This document shows positions 26,553-35,756 of a stretch of 64,000 nucleotides of DNA, in pieces (position 1 is the first letter of the stretch; each line of letters starts with the position of its first letter). The stretch spans positions 1,789,501 to 1,853,500 of the forward strand of contig NZ_CP026363.1 of the NCBI RefSeq assembly GCF_004117055.1, written 5' to 3'. The translations under genes and the position numbers were made by a program. Source of the stretch: Brevibacillus agri (GTDB lineage Bacteria > Bacillota > Bacilli > Brevibacillales > Brevibacillaceae). The notes under the pieces are model-generated. The model worked only from the letters and a program-made list of their open reading frames with translations. It made no database searches and was not told the DNA's origin.

Positions 26553-26636
26553 GCACCGTTCAAAAAAATGAGGATTCGACTGCGACTGGTTTTGGCGTAG
26601 GGCCAATCATACAACCATTTGCAGGGGGAATCCGTT

Positions 26637-27722
26637 TTGAATCACACAACCAATCAATCTGTTTTGCAAACTTTGGGCTGGAATGAGCATTTTGCCAATC
26701 TGTTCGCCCCTTATGCCGAGCAAGGCTACAGCGTGGGCAGAATCACGCTGGAACATAAACGCATTTATCGTCTGTTGAGCGAGCACGGCGAGCTTTTGGG
26801 CGAAGTCACGGGCAAGTTGCGCTATGAGGCGACTGGCCGCGAGGATTATCCGGCGGTAGGAGACTGGGTCGTCATCACGGCGCGTCCCGAGGAAAAGAAA
26901 GCCTCGATTCATGCAGTGCTGCCGCGCAAGAGCAAGTTTTCCCGCAAAGCTGCGGGAGACAGCGTCGAAGAGCAGATCGTGGCTGCCAACGTCGATACCG
27001 TATTTTTAGTGAATGCCTTAAACAACGATTTTAATATACGCAGGATGGAGCGCTATCTCATCCTCGCCTGGGAAAGCGGAGCCAATCCGGTGATCGTGCT
27101 TTCAAAAGCCGACTTGTGCGACGATCTGGAGCAGCGCATCGCGGACGTAGAAAGCGTCGCGATTGGCGTGCCTGTGCACGTAGTCAGCGCAGAGCGGGGA
27201 GAAGGGCTGGAACAGCTTGCCCCGTACCTGGGGTGTGGCCAGACAGTGGCGCTCATGGGGTCCTCTGGTGTCGGCAAGTCTACCTTAATCAACAAGCTGA
27301 GCGGAGCAGAGCAGCAAAAAGTAAACAAAGTGCGCGAGGGAGACGATCGCGGCCGCCATACGACTACTCACCGCGAGCTGTTCCAGCTTCCGGACGGCGC
27401 TCTCATGATCGACACACCGGGCATGCGCGAGCTGCAGCTATGGGAAGCGGATGAGGGGTTCCGCGGAGCATTTGACGATATCGAGCAACTGGCGGAAGCG
27501 TGCCGATTCAACGATTGCCAGCACGGGCGGGAGCCAGGGTGCGCCGTTCGGGCGGCGATTGAGGACGGTTCGCTGGAAAAAGCTCGCTTCGACAGCTATT
27601 TGAAGCTTCAGCGCGAACTGGCCCATCTGGCTCGCAAGGAAGATGCAAGGCTGGCAGCAGCAGAGAAGGACAAGTGGAAAAAAATCACCATGCAAGCGCG
27701 AAGCAAAAAGCCGAAGCGATAA
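26637..27722 (+). CDS. rsgA: Ribosome small subunit-dependent GTPase A
   Basis: Circularly permuted GTPase that checks late 30S maturation. 361 residues from TTG, 8 nt after GGGGGA. An OB-fold (YEATGREDYPAVGDWVVI) is followed by G4 (VLSKADL), G1 (GSSGVGKST), switch (GDDRGRHTTTHRE) and G3 (MIDTPGMRE), in permuted order. The C-terminal zinc motif (CRFNDCQH...GC) is present. The DRGRHTTTHR loop is the family signature. Bacillota usually have another copy beside the pknB/rpe cluster; this one is unlinked, so it may be a paralogue. A terminator follows. Confidence 0.9.
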   Translation: MNHTTNQSVLQTLGWNEHFANLFAPYAEQGYSVGRITLEHKRIYRLLSEHGELLGEVTGKLRYEATGREDYPAVGDWVVITARPEEKKASIHAVLPRKSKFSRKAAGDSVEEQIVAANVDTVFLVNALNNDFNIRRMERYLILAWESGANPVIVLSKADLCDDLEQRIADVESVAIGVPVHVVSAERGEGLEQLAPYLGCGQTVALMGSSGVGKSTLINKLSGAEQQKVNKVREGDDRGRHTTTHRELFQLPDGALMIDTPGMRELQLWEADEGFRGAFDDIEQLAEACRFNDCQHGREPGCAVRAAIEDGSLEKARFDSYLKLQRELAHLARKEDARLAAAEKDKWKKITMQARSKKPKR

Positions 27723-27726
27723 AACG

Positions 27727-27763
27727 CAAGAGTCCTCGGACAACCGGGGGCTCTTTTCGTTTG
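27727..27763 (+). terminator. Terminator after rsgA
   Basis: AGAGTCCTCGG-ACAA-CCGGGGGCTCT with wobble pairs, followed by TTTCGTTT. Confidence 0.75.
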
Positions 27764-27877
27764 GAGACAGGGCAAGCGCGCGGCTCGACTTTCAGAAATT
27801 TACGCTTGATTCCAGCAAGCCAGTTGTGATAGATTGGGGCAAGACCCAGCAATCGTGCTGGATAAACCGCATACGAA

Positions 27878-27949
27878 GTGCTCGTATAATTTTGGGAATA
27901 AGGCCCAACAGTTTCTACCGGGTGACCGTAAATCACCTGACTACGAGTG
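27878..27949 (+). ncRNA. Purine riboswitch, guanine class
   Basis: The three-way junction matches the family: P1 CTCGTA/TACGAG, the conserved TATAAT junction, P2 TTGGG...CCCAA with loop AATAAGG, TTTCTACC, P3 GGGTGA...TCACCT with loop CCGTAAA, and the closing CTGACTACGAG. The specificity base in GACTAC is C, which selects guanine/hypoxanthine over adenine. It lies ~350 nt upstream of xpt. Confidence 0.93.
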
Positions 27950-28070
27950 AAATCGCGTTCCATCGACTGCGCTTATCGCTGTTTCCTGTTCCATGTGACA
28001 GGAGAAAGTGGGTCGTCTGGTCGAAAGGACGCTGACACGCTTTTTTGTGGCGTGTTATACCTGAGGGAGA

Positions 28071-28153
28071 AAAGCCCCGAGGGACAGTTTCACTTGGCGT
28101 TGGTTTTATCACCTGAGCCTGCCTGTGACCTGTCCGTTCGGGGCTTTATTTTT
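28071..28153 (+). terminator. Riboswitch expression-platform terminator
   Basis: AGCCCCGAGGGACAG pairs with CTGTCCGTTCGGGGCT across a ~45-nt loop, followed by TTATTTTTTTTT, 148 nt before xpt. Guanine binding upstream should favour this stem and stop transcription. A smaller ACACGC/GCGTGT hairpin at 28035-28055 lies between. Confidence 0.8.
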
Positions 28154-28300
28154 TTTTCGTCGATGGAATCCAGAAAAGTGGATATCGACAAAAAGGACAA
28201 GCGCCGTTCGCCCGAACAACTCGGCGAAGCGAAGTGTTCTCATTTGGTTGGACTAGCGTCGTTTGCTGGCACGCTAGAGTTGATGGAGGAGGAAGAAAAC

Positions 28301-28891
28301 ATGAAAGAATTGCAAGAACGCATCGTACAAGACGGCAAGGTGCTGTCCGCATCCGTGTTGAAGGTGGATGCGTTTTTGAACCATCAGGTAGACCCCCAAT
28401 TGACGATGAAGATCGGCGAGCGTTTCGCCCAGCTTTTTGCCGACGAGAAAATTACGAAAGTCTTGACGATCGAGGCGAGCGGCATTCATTTTGCGCTGGC
28501 GACGTCGTTCGCTTTGGGTGTGCCTTTTGTGTACGCGAAAAAGAAAAAGGCAGTGACGCTGACAGAAGAGGTGTACTCGGCTCCTGTCCACTCCTTTACC
28601 CGCCAGGAAACGTATCAGATCAGCGTGTCCAAGCAGTATTTGTCGCCGGATGACCGCGTGCTGATCGTGGACGATTTTCTCGCGACCGGGGCTGCGCTGA
28701 TCGGGTTGACCCAGATTATTAAAGACGCCAACGCTCACCTGGTCGGCATCGGAGCCGTGATCGAGAAAAGCTTCCAGGAAGGCCGTAGATTGCTGGAGCA
28801 AGCGGGTGTCCGCATTGAGTCTTTGGCGCGCATCGCGTCCATGTCTCCAGAGGGCATTCAGTTCATTCAAGCGGAAACTGTCCGTGTCTAA
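28301..28891 (+). CDS. xpt: Xanthine phosphoribosyltransferase
   Basis: Salvages xanthine to XMP with PRPP. 196 residues, usual length. The ATG lies 6 nt after GGAGGAAG. The PRPP loop VLIVDDFLATGAAL and the upstream EASGIHFALATSFALGVP pocket match Xpt, and FVYAKKKK is characteristic. Controlled by the guanine riboswitch at 27878. pbuX follows after 31 bp, forming the standard xpt-pbuX operon. Confidence 0.96.
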   Translation: MKELQERIVQDGKVLSASVLKVDAFLNHQVDPQLTMKIGERFAQLFADEKITKVLTIEASGIHFALATSFALGVPFVYAKKKKAVTLTEEVYSAPVHSFTRQETYQISVSKQYLSPDDRVLIVDDFLATGAALIGLTQIIKDANAHLVGIGAVIEKSFQEGRRLLEQAGVRIESLARIASMSPEGIQFIQAETVRV

Positions 28892-28922
28892 ATCCTATTA
28901 CTAGAGGAGAGTAGAATACCTC

Positions 28923-30230
28923 ATGCTATCCAAACAGAAGATAGTTACTTTAGGTCTGCAGCACGTACTTGCGATGTATGCGGGTGCTGTCGTCGTACCG
29001 CTTATCATTGGCGGGGCCCTGAACCTGACTCCTGCGCAGATTGCTTACTTGATCGCCGCCGATTTGTTCACGTGCGGGATCGCTACGTTGCTGCAAGTCA
29101 TCGGGACGCGCTACACAGGGATTCGTCTCCCGGTTGTGCTTGGCTGTACGTTTACTGCCGTAGGTCCGATTATCGCGATTGCCTCTACGAGCAATCTGGC
29201 CACGGCTTATGGAGCGATAATCGTCTCCGGTCTGTTCGTCGTCTTGGCTGCTCCGTTATTTGGCAAGCTGCTGCGGTTTTTCCCGACCGTGGTGCAAGGC
29301 TCTGTCGTGACCATTATCGGTCTGTCGCTCATTCCTGTGGCGATGAACAACGCCGCCGGTGGACAAGGCATGCCGGACTTCGGCTCTCCGCGCAACCTGC
29401 TGCTCGCGCTCGGAACATTGGCTATTATTTTGTTTATTAATCGCTTCTTTACCGGATTTATTCGCGCGATTTCCGTCTTGCTCGGCCTTGTCGTCGGGAC
29501 AGTCGTCGCGTACATGATGGGCATGGTCAGCTTCGCCAGCGTGGCGGAAGCGTCCTGGTTCAGCGTAGTCGAGCCGTTTTACTTCGGCGCGCCGCAATTT
29601 TCGATTGTGGCGATTGTGACGATGATCTTGGTCAACATCATTAGTATGGCAGAGTCGACTGGCGTTTATTTTGCGCTCGGAAAAGTAACCGAGACGAAAG
29701 TAACGGACAAGGACGTCGTCAAAGGCTTGCGCGGCGAAGGAATCGCGATTGTTCTGGGCGGCATTTTCAACGCGTTCCCATACACTGCCTTCTCGCAAAA
29801 CGTAGGGCTCGTTTCCTTGACGGGGATCAAAACCCGCGACGTCATGATCGGGGCTGGCGGATTGCTGGTTGTGCTGGGGCTTTTGCCAAAGCTGGCTGCG
29901 CTGACGACGGTCGTCCCCAATGCCGTATTGGGCGGCGCGATGATCGCGATGTTCGGGATGGTAGTCGCATCCGGAATCAACATTTTGTCGCACGTAGATC
30001 TTCGCCAAAATGAAAATCTGCTGATCGCCGCTTGCAGTATCGCGGTCGGCCTCGGCTCCGCCGCTGTGCCGAGCATGTTTGACCAACTGCCGACCATGGT
30101 GAAAATGATGCTGCAAAACGGTATCGTGACAGGCTCGCTGACAGCGGTTGTGTTGAACATTTTGCTGGTGCATACGAATAAAAAAGTCAACCAGGCTGCC
30201 GTGCCAAGCACGATCTCGGAAGCGTCCTGA
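28923..30230 (+). CDS. pbuX: Xanthine permease (NCS2 family)
   Basis: 435 residues with about 14 hydrophobic segments. NCS2 signatures are intact: GLQHVLAMYAGAVVVPLIIG at the N-terminus, the substrate motif around ISMAESTGVYFALGKV and the conserved PYTAFSQNVGLVSLTGI. It imports xanthine by proton symport and is placed after xpt under guanine-riboswitch control. GAGGAG precedes the ATG by ~13 nt. Terminator at 30266. Confidence 0.95.
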   Translation: MLSKQKIVTLGLQHVLAMYAGAVVVPLIIGGALNLTPAQIAYLIAADLFTCGIATLLQVIGTRYTGIRLPVVLGCTFTAVGPIIAIASTSNLATAYGAIIVSGLFVVLAAPLFGKLLRFFPTVVQGSVVTIIGLSLIPVAMNNAAGGQGMPDFGSPRNLLLALGTLAIILFINRFFTGFIRAISVLLGLVVGTVVAYMMGMVSFASVAEASWFSVVEPFYFGAPQFSIVAIVTMILVNIISMAESTGVYFALGKVTETKVTDKDVVKGLRGEGIAIVLGGIFNAFPYTAFSQNVGLVSLTGIKTRDVMIGAGGLLVVLGLLPKLAALTTVVPNAVLGGAMIAMFGMVVASGINILSHVDLRQNENLLIAACSIAVGLGSAAVPSMFDQLPTMVKMMLQNGIVTGSLTAVVLNILLVHTNKKVNQAAVPSTISEAS

Positions 30231-30265
30231 TCGGCTTAACCAAAGCTTCGACAGCTTCACTCATA

Positions 30266-30313
30266 CATGAACCGCCATTCTCTCGCTTGCGTGCAGAGGA
30301 TGGCGGTTTTTTC
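30266..30313 (+). terminator. Terminator of xpt-pbuX
   Basis: AACCGCCATTCTCTC pairs with GAGGATGGCGGTT and is followed by TTTTCGC. Confidence 0.85.
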
Positions 30314-30435
30314 GCTTCTACAAAGTGACGATGGCATCCGAAAAATTGCAACCGAACGATAAGGGGCAGGTCGCATGGGACATGTTTGTCGGGGAAGTGA
30401 GGTTTTGTGGAAATGGGAGGCGGGGAAAGCAGGAT

Positions 30436-30578
30436 AGCAAGGCAGTAGCAAGGCAGTAGCAAGGCAGTAGCAAGGCAGTAGCAAGGCAGTAGCAAGGCAG
30501 TAGCAAGGCAGTAGCAAGGCAGTAGCAAGGCAGTAGCAAGGCAGTAGCAAGACAGTAGCAAGGCAGTAGCAAGGCAGC
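30436..30578. repeat. 11-bp tandem repeat, about 13 copies
   Basis: The unit AGCAAGGCAGT is repeated perfectly except copy 11 (AGCAAGACAGT) and a truncated copy 13. Because 11 is not a multiple of three, every frame is open through it; the minus strand reads repeated LLPCYCLAT-like residues. It stands between pbuX and a protease gene with no ORF behind it. Such perfect arrays expand and contract by slippage. Confidence 0.95.
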
Positions 30579-30709
30579 AACGCAGCAACGCATCCACTAG
30601 CCAGCTCATAAAAAAGGCTCTCGCGAGGTTGGCAAGCGTCCAACGGTCTTGGCCAAGTCGGACATAGGATGGCTATGTACGAAATCACTTGGGAAGGACA
30701 GATGAGTGT

Positions 30710-31744
30710 ATGGCTACCTTTCGAGAAGCGTTGAGAGCCAAGAATCACCTGGTGAAGAGGTGGAAGCGGATGCCTGGTGTCATGGGGATCGGCGTCGGAT
30801 ATGTAAACGGCAAGAACAGCAAAAAAGGAGCTTGCGTCGTACTGTACACGCTGGACGCGAGCGCGGCGGTGAAAAAAGGCTGCCCGAGCTGTGTCGCCGT
30901 CAAACGGAAAAAGGGCGGGAAAAGTCCGAGAATTACGTCGCACGTCGCGGTTCCCGTGCGGACGGTTACCTCCGGCAGATGCACTAGCCATCAAAAGCTG
31001 CGCTCGACTGCCAACTATCGCCGGAGAATCCGTCCGGTGATAGCGGGCGCAAGCGTCGGATATCCCGGGGCTTCGGGGACTGCGGGCTTGATCGTGACAG
31101 GAGCGATCCGCCGCGCCCAGCGTTTTTTGCTGAGCAACAACCACGTTTTGAACCGGAACAACTCGGGCGGCTATTCCGAGACGATCCAGCCGGGAGGGGC
31201 GGATGGCGGGCGTTCCGGGCGCGATCGGATTGGACAACTGTACCGCTTCGTCCGGCTGCGGAAAAATGCAGTGAATGAGATGGATGCGGCACTGAGCATT
31301 CCCACTTCGAACGACCTGCTCGCTCCGCGCTATGCGAAAATCGGCACCGTTCCGGGCTACGTCCACTCTTACGCTATAGGGAGCCGCTTGAAAAAGGTCG
31401 GCCGCTCGACAGGCTTTGTCAGTGGCATCGTGGAATCCACCCACACGGACATCAACGTCGATTACGGCGACTACGGCGGTCTGGGAACGATCCGCTTCCG
31501 CAACCAGACGGTCATCAGAAGCGCGGCGCCGATTTCGTTGCCGGGAGACTCCGGTTCGGTCTGGCTGACGGCAAACAATTACGCGGCCGCGGTCAACTTC
31601 GCAGGCTCCGCCGATGGCAGACTGTCGATCACGTTTCCGATCCACAGGGCGATGCGCGCCTTTGGGGTGCGTGTAGCGCAGCCAACGACGGCTCCGTCCA
31701 GAAAACGGGGCAAGCGCCGCAGACGGCGAAACGTCAGGAAGTGA
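30710..31744 (+). CDS. Trypsin-like serine protease
   Basis: 344 residues from the ATG at 30710; a TTG at 30689 is less likely. The chymotrypsin-fold triad is recognisable: His in [11 protein letters not shown], Asp in [10 protein letters not shown] and Ser in LPGDSGSVW. No signal peptide is seen; the N-terminus is instead amphipathic and basic ([19 protein letters not shown]) with [14 protein letters not shown] resembling the pro-region of small bacterial trypsin-like enzymes. The C-terminus is very basic ([14 protein letters not shown]), unusual for a protease and possibly nucleic-acid binding. Tail-to-tail overlap of 11 bp with the chemoreceptor gene on the other strand. Substrate unknown. 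Confidence 0.75.
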   Translation: MATFREALRAKNHLVKRWKRMPGVMGIGVGYVNGKNSKKGACVVLYTLDASAAVKKGCPSCVAVKRKKGGKSPRITSHVAVPVRTVTSGRCTSHQKLRSTANYRRRIRPVIAGASVGYPGASGTAGLIVTGAIRRAQRFLLSNNHVLNRNNSGGYSETIQPGGADGGRSGRDRIGQLYRFVRLRKNAVNEMDAALSIPTSNDLLAPRYAKIGTVPGYVHSYAIGSRLKKVGRSTGFVSGIVESTHTDINVDYGDYGGLGTIRFRNQTVIRSAAPISLPGDSGSVWLTANNYAAAVNFAGSADGRLSITFPIHRAMRAFGVRVAQPTTAPSRKRGKRRRRRNVRK

Positions 31745-33464
31745 CCTGCAGCTCGGAAGCGAGATCATCCAGACAGGCGAGCACTTCGTCCGAACGCGCT
31801 TCGAGGACGGCAAAGGCCATCTCCGCTTCCTTTTGCTTGCCGGAGGAAGCGAGCGTGTAAATGTGGCGGATAGCTTCGTGAAACCGTTTGTGTGGCTCTG
31901 CCAGTCGGCGGAAGGAAGCAAGCGAGCTGATCGCCTGGTTTTGTTTCGCTTCGTCGTACCAGACGCCCAGGCGGCAGCGGTGATGGTCGACGAGATCCTT
32001 TTCCTCGATCGTATGATAGCCGAGCAGGAAGTTGTACACCCACCATTTCCACAGGAGATGATCGGTCTTGACGATGCGCAGGCTGTGCTTCGTTTTTAGA
32101 CGGGCCACCTGGCTGATGCTGCCTTTGTGCAGGCTGTTGATGCCTGCCCCGATTTCGTAGATGTTTTTTCCGGCGTGGGAGACGTGGTTGAAAATCTGCT
32201 CCATATTGCTCTCAACCTGGGATATGCGCATGTAAATATCTTCGGTAGAGGCCGACTGTTCTTCTGTCAAAGAAGCGATATGTCCGGTCGCATGCCCCAC
32301 TTGCTCGACATTTTGCACAATCTCTCCCAACAGCTCGATAGCTTCGCGTGTTTGCGTCGCTTTGTCGGTGAAGTGGACGCCGAGCAGCGCGGCTGTTTCC
32401 TTCACCTGATTGGCATCTTGCCGGACGGCTTCCATCGTGCCGGAGATGCTTTGCACGGATTGCTTGGTTTGTTCGGCGAGCTTGCGCACTTCTTCTGCGA
32501 CGATGGAAAAACCTCGCCCGTGCTCGCCTGCCCGAGCGGCTTCAATCGACGCGTTTAAGGCGAGCAGATTCGTCTGATCGGCGACGCTGCGGATCACCTG
32601 CACCACCTGGGAGACGGCTTCGATGGAACTCATCAGGGAGGAGATTTTTGTCTGCATCTCCGCAAATTCCTCCGCCATGGACAGGAAGCTTGTCAGCGAC
32701 GTCTGAATGATTTGTTGGCCCGCAGTAGCCTGCTCCATGGTCGTAGAGGCATTTTCTGCTACCTGGACAGCGGATTGGGCCACTTTTTGCACCGATTCTG
32801 ACAATTGCTCGGCCGCCTGTCTGACATTACCCGCCTCCATCGTGGTTGTGTCGAGAGTATCCAGCACATGCTTGATTTTGTCGATTTGCATGACCAGCTC
32901 CAGGACATTCCCCAGCCGGTCAATGATTTTATAATCGTTATCCTCCTGGTACGCTTCCAGAACGATCTGGGAATCGAGAGTGAGCAGCTTGATTAAAGCC
33001 AGCAAAGTCGAGGACAACTCGTCCGGCTTTCTGGCATACGTGTCTACGATGGCGGGAATCAAAAATTCGTACAGCCGCATGTAAGAGCCGGTGTACCATT
33101 CCGGGGCAAGTCCGATTTTGCTGTGGACTTCCCCGATTTTTTCCCGTCCTGCTACATAGGCTTCGTTCAGTTGGGCGTCGGGAAGCGATTGCAGGTAATG
33201 GCGAAAAGAACCTGCAAGACGGCCCACTGTCGTATTCGCTTCAATGATTTTCATCAAATTCGCATAGTGGCCGAGCATCTGGTAATGACGCTCAGTAATG
33301 GCATCGAGATGCTCGGTAATGAGCGGTTCGATTTGTGCGAGTCGTTTGAGATCCTCGCTGTTCATTTGCAAAAAGTTCACCTTTGCTCGCAACTGCTCGG
33401 TCATCTGAATATCGCTTTCCTGAATCGGGGCAGTCTGTGATCGCGCCCAACGCTTCCCAAACAT
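31734..33464 (-). CDS. Globin-coupled methyl-accepting chemoreceptor (HemAT-like) with CZB-like C-terminus
   Basis: 576 residues, no membrane helix, so a soluble receptor. An N-terminal protoglobin domain (~25-190) has the proximal heme His114 in [15 protein letters not shown] methyl-accepting signalling coiled coil follows, with the hairpin tip [40 protein letters not shown], which docks CheA/CheW. The last ~120 residues resemble a chemoreceptor zinc-binding (CZB) domain: [33 protein letters not shown]. HemAT senses oxygen for aerotaxis, while CZB domains sense zinc or hypochlorite; both in one protein would be an unusual combination. Start ATG follows GGAGGG. Confidence 0.85.
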   Translation of the reverse strand: MFGKRWARSQTAPIQESDIQMTEQLRAKVNFLQMNSEDLKRLAQIEPLITEHLDAITERHYQMLGHYANLMKIIEANTTVGRLAGSFRHYLQSLPDAQLNEAYVAGREKIGEVHSKIGLAPEWYTGSYMRLYEFLIPAIVDTYARKPDELSSTLLALIKLLTLDSQIVLEAYQEDNDYKIIDRLGNVLELVMQIDKIKHVLDTLDTTTMEAGNVRQAAEQLSESVQKVAQSAVQVAENASTTMEQATAGQQIIQTSLTSFLSMAEEFAEMQTKISSLMSSIEAVSQVVQVIRSVADQTNLLALNASIEAARAGEHGRGFSIVAEEVRKLAEQTKQSVQSISGTMEAVRQDANQVKETAALLGVHFTDKATQTREAIELLGEIVQNVEQVGHATGHIASLTEEQSASTEDIYMRISQVESNMEQIFNHVSHAGKNIYEIGAGINSLHKGSISQVARLKTKHSLRIVKTDHLLWKWWVYNFLLGYHTIEEKDLVDHHRCRLGVWYDEAKQNQAISSLASFRRLAEPHKRFHEAIRHIYTLASSGKQKEAEMAFAVLEARSDEVLACLDDLASELQVTS

Positions 33465-33646
33465 AGAATCCCTCCGCTTTTTTATGAAAAACTGACCGAT
33501 TCTTGACGCAGAAGAGGCCAGTTGCTGTAATGGAAATAGGTCAAACTGCCTACCTGATTATACCATTTAAGGAAGAATTGAACCTGTGGAACTACTGGGA
33601 ATTTGTGAAATGTTTATGTAAGTTATGAAAAAGATCGAAAGCGTTA

Positions 33647-34072
33647 TCAATCGAAAAACGTCATATGCGGCTTTGCTTCCCGGTAATAGGCGAGACGATC
33701 CTGCAAGTTGCCTGTGTGCAGCTCGAACTTGTGCCCGTCGGGGTCTGTGAAATAGAGGGAGCGCTTGTCCCGCTCATCGCGCTCTCTGCCGGGGAGAATG
33801 TGGACACCGTGCTGCTCCAGATGGCGCTTCCAGTCTGCAAAGGCTTCTTCGGCAACGGAGAAGGCGATATGGGTGTAGGACAGGGCAATTTCGTTGCGGG
33901 GGATGTCGCGCTCTTCGTTCAACGCCAGCCAATAGCCGTTCCAGTCGAAGTAGGCCAGTTTTCTGCCGCGAACGAGCGGCTTGGCGCCGAGTACATCGCG
34001 GTAAAAACAAAAAGAACGCTCCAGGTCGGAAACAGAAAACAGGAAATGGTTGATTCCGGTCAATGGCTGCAT
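33647..34072 (-). CDS. fosB: Metallothiol transferase FosB (fosfomycin resistance)
   Basis: 141 residues from ATG ([14 protein letters not shown]), 7 nt after AGAGG; an upstream in-frame start lacks a site. FosB adds bacillithiol to fosfomycin using a divalent metal. The glyoxalase/VOC metal ligands are His7 (INHFLFSV), His in YTHIAFSV and Glu in KFELHTGNL. The motif [14 protein letters not shown] is characteristic. Chromosomal fosB is common in Bacillus and Brevibacillus. It stands alone. Confidence 0.92.
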   Translation of the reverse strand: MQPLTGINHFLFSVSDLERSFCFYRDVLGAKPLVRGRKLAYFDWNGYWLALNEERDIPRNEIALSYTHIAFSVAEEAFADWKRHLEQHGVHILPGRERDERDKRSLYFTDPDGHKFELHTGNLQDRLAYYREAKPHMTFFD

Positions 34073-34202
34073 GACATCGCCTCTTTCGCTTTTTTGAATG
34101 TACCTTCTTGATCGTGATGAGATCATTGTACGTCAGCGAGACGACTGTTTGCCATGGCAGAACAGCAGGGCCGACGAGCAATAGGCTGCCCTTGATTGGC
34201 AG

Positions 34203-34246
34203 CAAAACAGGCAGCCCGATAGCATCCGGTCTGCCTGTTTTGCCTT
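34203..34246 (-). terminator. Hairpin between fosB and the 76-residue gene
   Basis: AAAACAGGCAG pairs with CTGCCTGTTTT. Read on the minus strand it follows the small gene ending at 34264 but has only a short T run. Confidence 0.55.
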
Positions 34247-34263
34247 TTTGCGAAGCAGTATGC

Positions 34264-34494
34264 TTACGACTGGGATTGGCCTTGCTGCGCTTGCCCCTGT
34301 GTTTGCAGCGTGGACTGAACCTGCGACACCATTGTTTGCGCCTGGGCAATTTCCTGCGAAGCCTGTTTCAGCGCTTCCTCGGCGAGCTGCGGATTGGCAG
34401 CGGATTGCTCGATGGCTTGCGTAATCATATTTTTCGCGAGAGTGGTCGCCACTTCGGCTTTTTTCAGCGAATCAGTGTTGATTTGCGTTGGCAT
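34264..34494 (-). CDS. Small helical hypothetical protein
   Basis: 76 residues starting MPTQINTDSLKKAEVATTLA. AAGGAGGAA precedes the ATG by ~7 nt; upstream in-frame starts overlap that site. The sequence is Gln/Ala-rich, entirely helical with heptad-like spacing (LAEEALKQASQEIAQAQTMV), and ends in a Gln/Ser tail. No signal peptide. Function unknown. It is divergent from the next gene at 34636. Confidence 0.65.
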   Translation of the reverse strand: MPTQINTDSLKKAEVATTLAKNMITQAIEQSAANPQLAEEALKQASQEIAQAQTMVSQVQSTLQTQGQAQQGQSQS

Positions 34495-34635
34495 GTCAGT
34501 TCCTCCTTGGGCAGAAGATTGGTTTGGCACACCGTTATAATTTCTCCCGTTTGGCCGCGATTATGTATGAAAAGGCACGTGCCCAACCGTTTGCAGCGCA
34601 GGCTGCATACCTTTGTAGGAGGGGAGGAATGGGTG

Positions 34636-35148
34636 ATGAAGAAAAAGTGGGTAGGGGTTGTCCGGCAGGCGGAGCAGGCTTTTTGGACCATTGTGTTTTC
34701 GGCACAGCGGCGAGTCGGGGAACGGGGCAGAATTTTGCCCAAGCGGTTTAATTCGAAAAACAAAATTCGTCGGTTTTTGACCCGGTTCATGACGCCTTGC
34801 CTCGCGAATCGCGTGATCGGCAACCTCGATCTGAGACGGATCAAGGGACGGCTGGCCGTTCCGGTAGGAGATGGAATCGGTGCGGCGCCGATTGTCAAAT
34901 CACAAATTTTGAAGAAAAGCGAGAGGTGCGTGACGCTCGCTGTCTGGTTTCAATTTGACCCGAGCGACCGCTTTTTTCTTGTCTACCAGTTGAAAAAGCA
35001 GCCGGATGGGCGCTGGATCGTGGTAGGCCGCCATCCGCTGGACTATCCGTTCAATCGGCCTGGACAGCTTTTCCGGATAGTGCCTGGCTGTTGCAAGCCT
35101 TGTGTGCGGGGATGCAAGCGGGTGAGAAGGAGGGTCCGGCGAAGGTGA
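34636..35148 (+). CDS. Hypothetical basic protein
   Basis: 170 residues from ATG, 8 nt after GGAGG. Basic throughout. The central part (RVIGNLDLRRIKGRLAVPVG, then SERCVTLAVWFQFDP) looks like a beta-rich domain. The C-terminus contains four Cys (CCKPCVRGC) and a polyarginine ending. No homologue recognised; the Cys cluster suggests a metal or cross-linked coat-type role, which is speculative. It lies just upstream of a sigma factor gene but is separated by 83 bp. Confidence 0.55.
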   Translation: MKKKWVGVVRQAEQAFWTIVFSAQRRVGERGRILPKRFNSKNKIRRFLTRFMTPCLANRVIGNLDLRRIKGRLAVPVGDGIGAAPIVKSQILKKSERCVTLAVWFQFDPSDRFFLVYQLKKQPDGRWIVVGRHPLDYPFNRPGQLFRIVPGCCKPCVRGCKRVRRRVRRR

Positions 35149-35231
35149 GCGTGGGGGAGGGAAAACAAATTTTTGGAGAGAAGTGGTAACATTTTGCGCC
35201 TGACTTCGTTTGTATGAAAGGGAGGTGGGAG

Positions 35232-35756
35232 ATGAAGGCACAACTATGGAGCGAATGGTTCGCCGAATACCAGCAGCCGCTGTACCGCTATTTGTACCGG
35301 ATGTGCGGTTCGCGCGAGGTGGCCGAGGAGCTGTTGCAGGAGACGTTTTACCGTGCCATGCTCTCCCTCTCGATTCAGGATGCCCGACAGGCGCGGGCGT
35401 GGCTCTACAAAGTGGCGCGGCATTTGTACATCGACTGGCTGCGCAAACAAACGTCGGAAAAAAGCATGCTGGAAAACATCCGCCGTCTGTTCAGCGCGTC
35501 CTCGCGCACGTATGAGCCGGAAACGATGTATCGCCAAAAAGAGGACAAGCAGCGGGCAGAGTGGATTTTGCAGCAACTGCCCGAGCGGATGAGGACGATC
35601 CTCTACCTGCGCGAGATCGAGGAATTTTCCTATCAGGAGCTGGCGGAGACGCTTGCGATGAGCCTCGATCAGGTAAAAGTCACGCTGCACCGGGCGCGAA
35701 AAAAATTTCGCGAGTGGGAGAAGCGAGTGGAAGGAGGAATGGACGATGGAGGATGA
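35232..35756 (+). CDS. ECF-type RNA polymerase sigma factor
   Basis: 174 residues from the ATG at 35232, 5 nt after GGGAGGTGG. Region 2 (LYRYLYRMCGSREVAEELLQ-ETFYRA, then ARAWLYKVARHLYIDWLRK) and region 4 (QLPERMRTILYLREIEEFSY-QELAETLAMSLDQVKVTLHRA-RKK) are both complete, the latter an HTH that binds -35. The stop overlaps the start of the next gene, a predicted anti-sigma factor, the usual arrangement for coupled synthesis. Environmental signal unknown. Confidence 0.92.
   Translation: MKAQLWSEWFAEYQQPLYRYLYRMCGSREVAEELLQETFYRAMLSLSIQDARQARAWLYKVARHLYIDWLRKQTSEKSMLENIRRLFSASSRTYEPETMYRQKEDKQRAEWILQQLPERMRTILYLREIEEFSYQELAETLAMSLDQVKVTLHRARKKFREWEKRVEGGMDDGG

Noticed and set aside
30436..30578. 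CRISPR array
   Set aside because: Contiguous 11-bp units without spacers and no cas genes in the window.
30257..31921. Long minus-strand ORF with LLPCYCLAT repeats
   Set aside because: Created by the 11-bp tandem repeat and the antisense of the protease gene; no ribosome site and no family features.
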